From Membranipora membranacea (Eukaryota > Bryozoa > Gymnolaemata > Cheilostomatida > Membraniporidae), in contig OU612066.1 of the NCBI GenBank assembly GCA_914767715.1, forward strand, positions 34,694,283-34,758,282: a stretch of 64,000 bases of DNA. The letters are read 5' to 3'. Below, piece by piece: positions 61,488-64,000 of this stretch. The translations under genes were made by a program, and so were the position numbers. Each line of letters starts with the position of its first letter. The stretch's first letter is position 1. Below the pieces are notes generated by a model. The model worked only from the letters and a program-made list of their open reading frames with translations. It did no database searches and had not been told where the DNA came from.

Positions 61488-63689
61488 ATTGGTCTAAGTT
61501 CACAATTTTAACAATTAAACACACTGGCGCAAATATGATTCCGATAGCCTAAGGACACTGTCAATTATACCACATGTCAATAATTTCCTCTATAATTCTT
61601 TATGGTCGAATATTTCAGTGATAAATGCATTTAGAGAAAAAAAATTATAAAATAGTAATTCAGGTCTGTAATTGTATCAGGAGAATTTGTCCCCTGTTTG
61701 AACATAGGGTTTCGTTTTACTATTTTTTAATAGCTGGAGGCAAAAATCAGTGCTATAATGAGAAGATTTAGCAAATGGAATTTTGTCAGTTACCTAATTT
61801 TTAAGCTTTGTATTTGTCAAGTTTGTCAACCTAAAAAAAATAAAACAGAAAATACCTCAAGTTGAGCAACACTAGCCTTGTCAAGCAGTGACAGGTTTCG
61901 GTTTTCAGACATTTTTGATATACAATACTAGAATCCCTCCAAGGACTGGAGTGAGGGTTTACATGGAAAGTTAAACATTAAAATGTTTTGAATATTATTA
62001 CATTTTTGGTATTTATATTTGCCTTAGATCCCTTTGAACTTGGAAAGAAGGGACACAGGTTGACTGTTTAATATACATCTTTATGTTTTTACTCAGTCCA
62101 TAACTTTGTTAGCCGTATTTTTATATTATATCTCCGGTTTCAATAGGAATTTCACTGATTTAAAACCTCCAACATGGAACAAATAAATAGTACGCGTTAC
62201 AGCATGTTCTAATGCCATAATCTTAACAATATTTTAATTGATCAGATAATGAAGACAGAGCATACAACCAGATTGCACCACAACAAGCTGTGTATAGATT
62301 TTCTTACAAAGCTCAGTCTTTGGTTTTACAAAAATAACTAACTATGCCAAGTATCATCTATGCCTTGACTGCTTTTAATGGCCACCCTTATTTGATAGCA
62401 CAGATTCTTCAATGCAATCATAAATATGTTCACGCTTATTGGTGATCACCAATCGCATTCAGAATTGCAGGTAGTTGTCCCTTCTTTTTACAAGTGGAAA
62501 CAATTCTAATGTTTCAAACTGTTAATATGGTAAAAGCAGGAAGGGTCCCTGGTCAAAACAAATAATTGTTTAAACTTGAATACGATTCATTGTCATCTTG
62601 GAAAGGATCGTGTGTGTAAATTTACATAAAGTGAGAATTTTCTTTACATTGTTTGGTGGTTGATTGATATAGGCTTGTAAACTAGTAAAACAATCTTTAC
62701 CGAAAGCCATGTGGATAACATATGATAAAAGCTTAATTTTGTAGAGTGATATGGCCAATAACCGTTGATATGATTCAGCCCGGTCGATGATTAAATGGCC
62801 CAAAACTTTTGAGAATTGGCAAAGGCACGATTAATTTGTTTTGTCGAAAAAGTAATTTATAACAAGGAGGCAATTTTGATAAAATCAACCACTTGGACTA
62901 ACTTGTGCAATCAAAAACTCAAATCAAAATCAACCCGCTACTAATAAAATCACATCTTCATTTTCAAAGTTACTCTCTCGAGTTGTCGGCTGGATGTGAA
63001 CATTGTTCACTTATTTGTGAAATGTGAACGGCTTAGCCTGAAAAAAGGCTACAAAGGGAAAACTGTGCGGTGAAAATTTGTGTTGGGAAAACAGCACTGT
63101 GGTAAATTGTCCTGTTGGGAAAATTGTTTGGTGGGAAAACGGCTTGGTGGGAAACTGGCTTGTTGAGCAAATGTCTGGGTGGAAAAATGATTGGTGGGAA
63201 AACGTACAGGTGGGAAACTAGATTGGTGGGAAAACGTCCAGGTGGGAAAATGGCACAGTGGGAAATCAAACAGATGGGATAATGGCTCGATGGGAAAATG
63301 TCCAGGTGGGAAAACGGCAGAGTGGGATTACGGGAGGTGGGAAAATGGCTTGGTGGGAAAATGACATTGGGAAAATGGGGCGGATTCATGCTGACATTGA
63401 TATTTCACCCTGTACATATTGTCTGGTGTATTTGCAGGAAAGATTCTGTTGATTTAAGGTTTGATCGATTGTCGGCAAAATAATTTTAGAAATCTAATGC
63501 ATACAGGTAGGTTGATTGAAATAAGACCAGAAATGTCTGTAAAATAAAATGCAATGGTCTGTTGTGAGATGGAATGAGTTGTCTTCTCAGAGAACAATTG
63601 GGCACAACTCTAATAAAACTCAACTCCTAATAACACAGTATTTTATGTCTATCAGGATGTCTATGAATAACACTATTTGGCTGACTATA

Positions 63690-63845
63690 ATGACAGACAA
63701 TTGTGGTGACACGGAAGTTTTTGAACAGTTGCTTACCTTGATCTCAGACTCTCTACCCCTTTTTGCAATGTTTGCTGATAGTCATTCTGCGCCAGGCAAT
63801 CTCTTTGACCGATACGAACGTGTCATACATAGAATTAACTTATAG
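63690..63845 (+). CDS. Small uncharacterised ORF, unit B copy
   Basis: Counterpart of 14,375 in unit A: MTDNCGDTEVFEQLL through APGNLFDRYERVIHRINL and a TAG stop, 51 codons. The first ~38 codons are conserved between the units with few changes, then an indel separates the frames. It may be a first coding exon or a chance frame. Confidence 0.25.
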   Translation: MTDNCGDTEVFEQLLTLISDSLPLFAMFADSHSAPGNLFDRYERVIHRINL

Positions 63846-64000
63846 CCTGTCAGCATCGAGAATCCTCTTTTCCAACCTCAGGAGTGGAAGTTACTAAGTA
63901 TAGCATAGAGTGGATAGAACACTCTATATTCCCCATCAGGAGTGGATGTTTATGAATTATCATATTTTTGCAGATTTGCAGCACAATCTCCTCGGTTTCC

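Larger units (their letters stand above)
57259..63390. mobile_element. Foldback element B, carrying a nested transposon
   Basis: Collinear with element A, with 16-bp minisatellite arms at 57,262-57,600 and about 63,055-63,388. The right end keeps GGGGCGGATT, as in element M, whereas element A has lost 10 bp there. The right arm is about 48 bp shorter than in A around 63,110 (fewer repeat units). Its length is inflated by the insertion at 59,722-61,487. The inner inverted module is at 57,924-59,112. Confidence 0.82.
48846..64000. repeat. Unit B of the segmental duplication (runs off the window)
   Basis: Second copy of 197-14,640. It carries two insertions absent from unit A (48,938-49,406 and 59,722-61,487), lacks the LINE, and has one fewer SINE-array unit. 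At the window end it is still collinear with unit A at about 14,665, so a further NTase-TPR sequence may follow beyond 64,000. Confidence 0.9.

Overview
The window is animal nuclear DNA, AT-rich, with spliced genes, 5'-truncated LINEs, a tRNA-derived SINE, cut-and-paste transposons and several minisatellites. The SLC23 transporter exons and the DUF294-type nucleotidyltransferase-TPR (NTase-TPR) gene fit an early-branching or marine invertebrate such as a sponge or cnidarian. That placement is inference; nothing here fixes the species.

Layout. (1) About 197-14,640 is unit A: a minus-strand SLC23 nucleobase/ascorbate-transporter gene (exons 2232-9405) with a LINE fragment, a 634-bp hairpin transposon and a tRNA-SINE tandem array in or beside it, followed by a foldback element (9,731-14,070). 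(2) 14,640-16,640 holds a short chimeric copy of the NTase-TPR gene and its 3' flank. (3) 16,640-26,330 is mostly non-coding, with a decayed LINE and a second foldback element (22,362-25,567) flanked by a 9-bp target duplication. (4) 26,330-33,420 is a truncated NTase-TPR gene, C1. (5) 33,450-47,174 is the full-length copy, C2: nine exons with consistent phases, about 1,950 codons, and a C-terminal TPR array of near-identical 129-bp units in a higher-order pattern. Two inverted copies of one hAT-like element (27,172-29,238 and 35,860-37,935) sit in C1 and C2, each with its own 8-bp duplication. (6) 48,846-64,000 is unit B, a second copy of unit A about 49 kb downstream, with its own later insertions: a 469-bp Harbinger-like MITE and a 1,766-bp inverted-repeat element.

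Both SLC23 copies look broken, by different private lesions and one shared one. A has an in-frame stop and a Gly-Asp-Tyr to Gly-Tyr-Tyr change. B has a 1-nt frameshift, a 107-bp deletion across an acceptor and a lost donor. In both, the SINE array abuts an exon where a donor is expected. No N-terminal SLC23 exons were found.

The strongest novelty candidates are the C2 gene (three duplicated exon pairs, then an NTase domain, then a homogenised TPR array that ends in a premature stop) and the foldback family, whose inverted arms are 16-bp minisatellites and which carries a second inverted-repeat module inside. Splice sites, phases and target duplications were read by eye. No alignment, database search or expression data were available.
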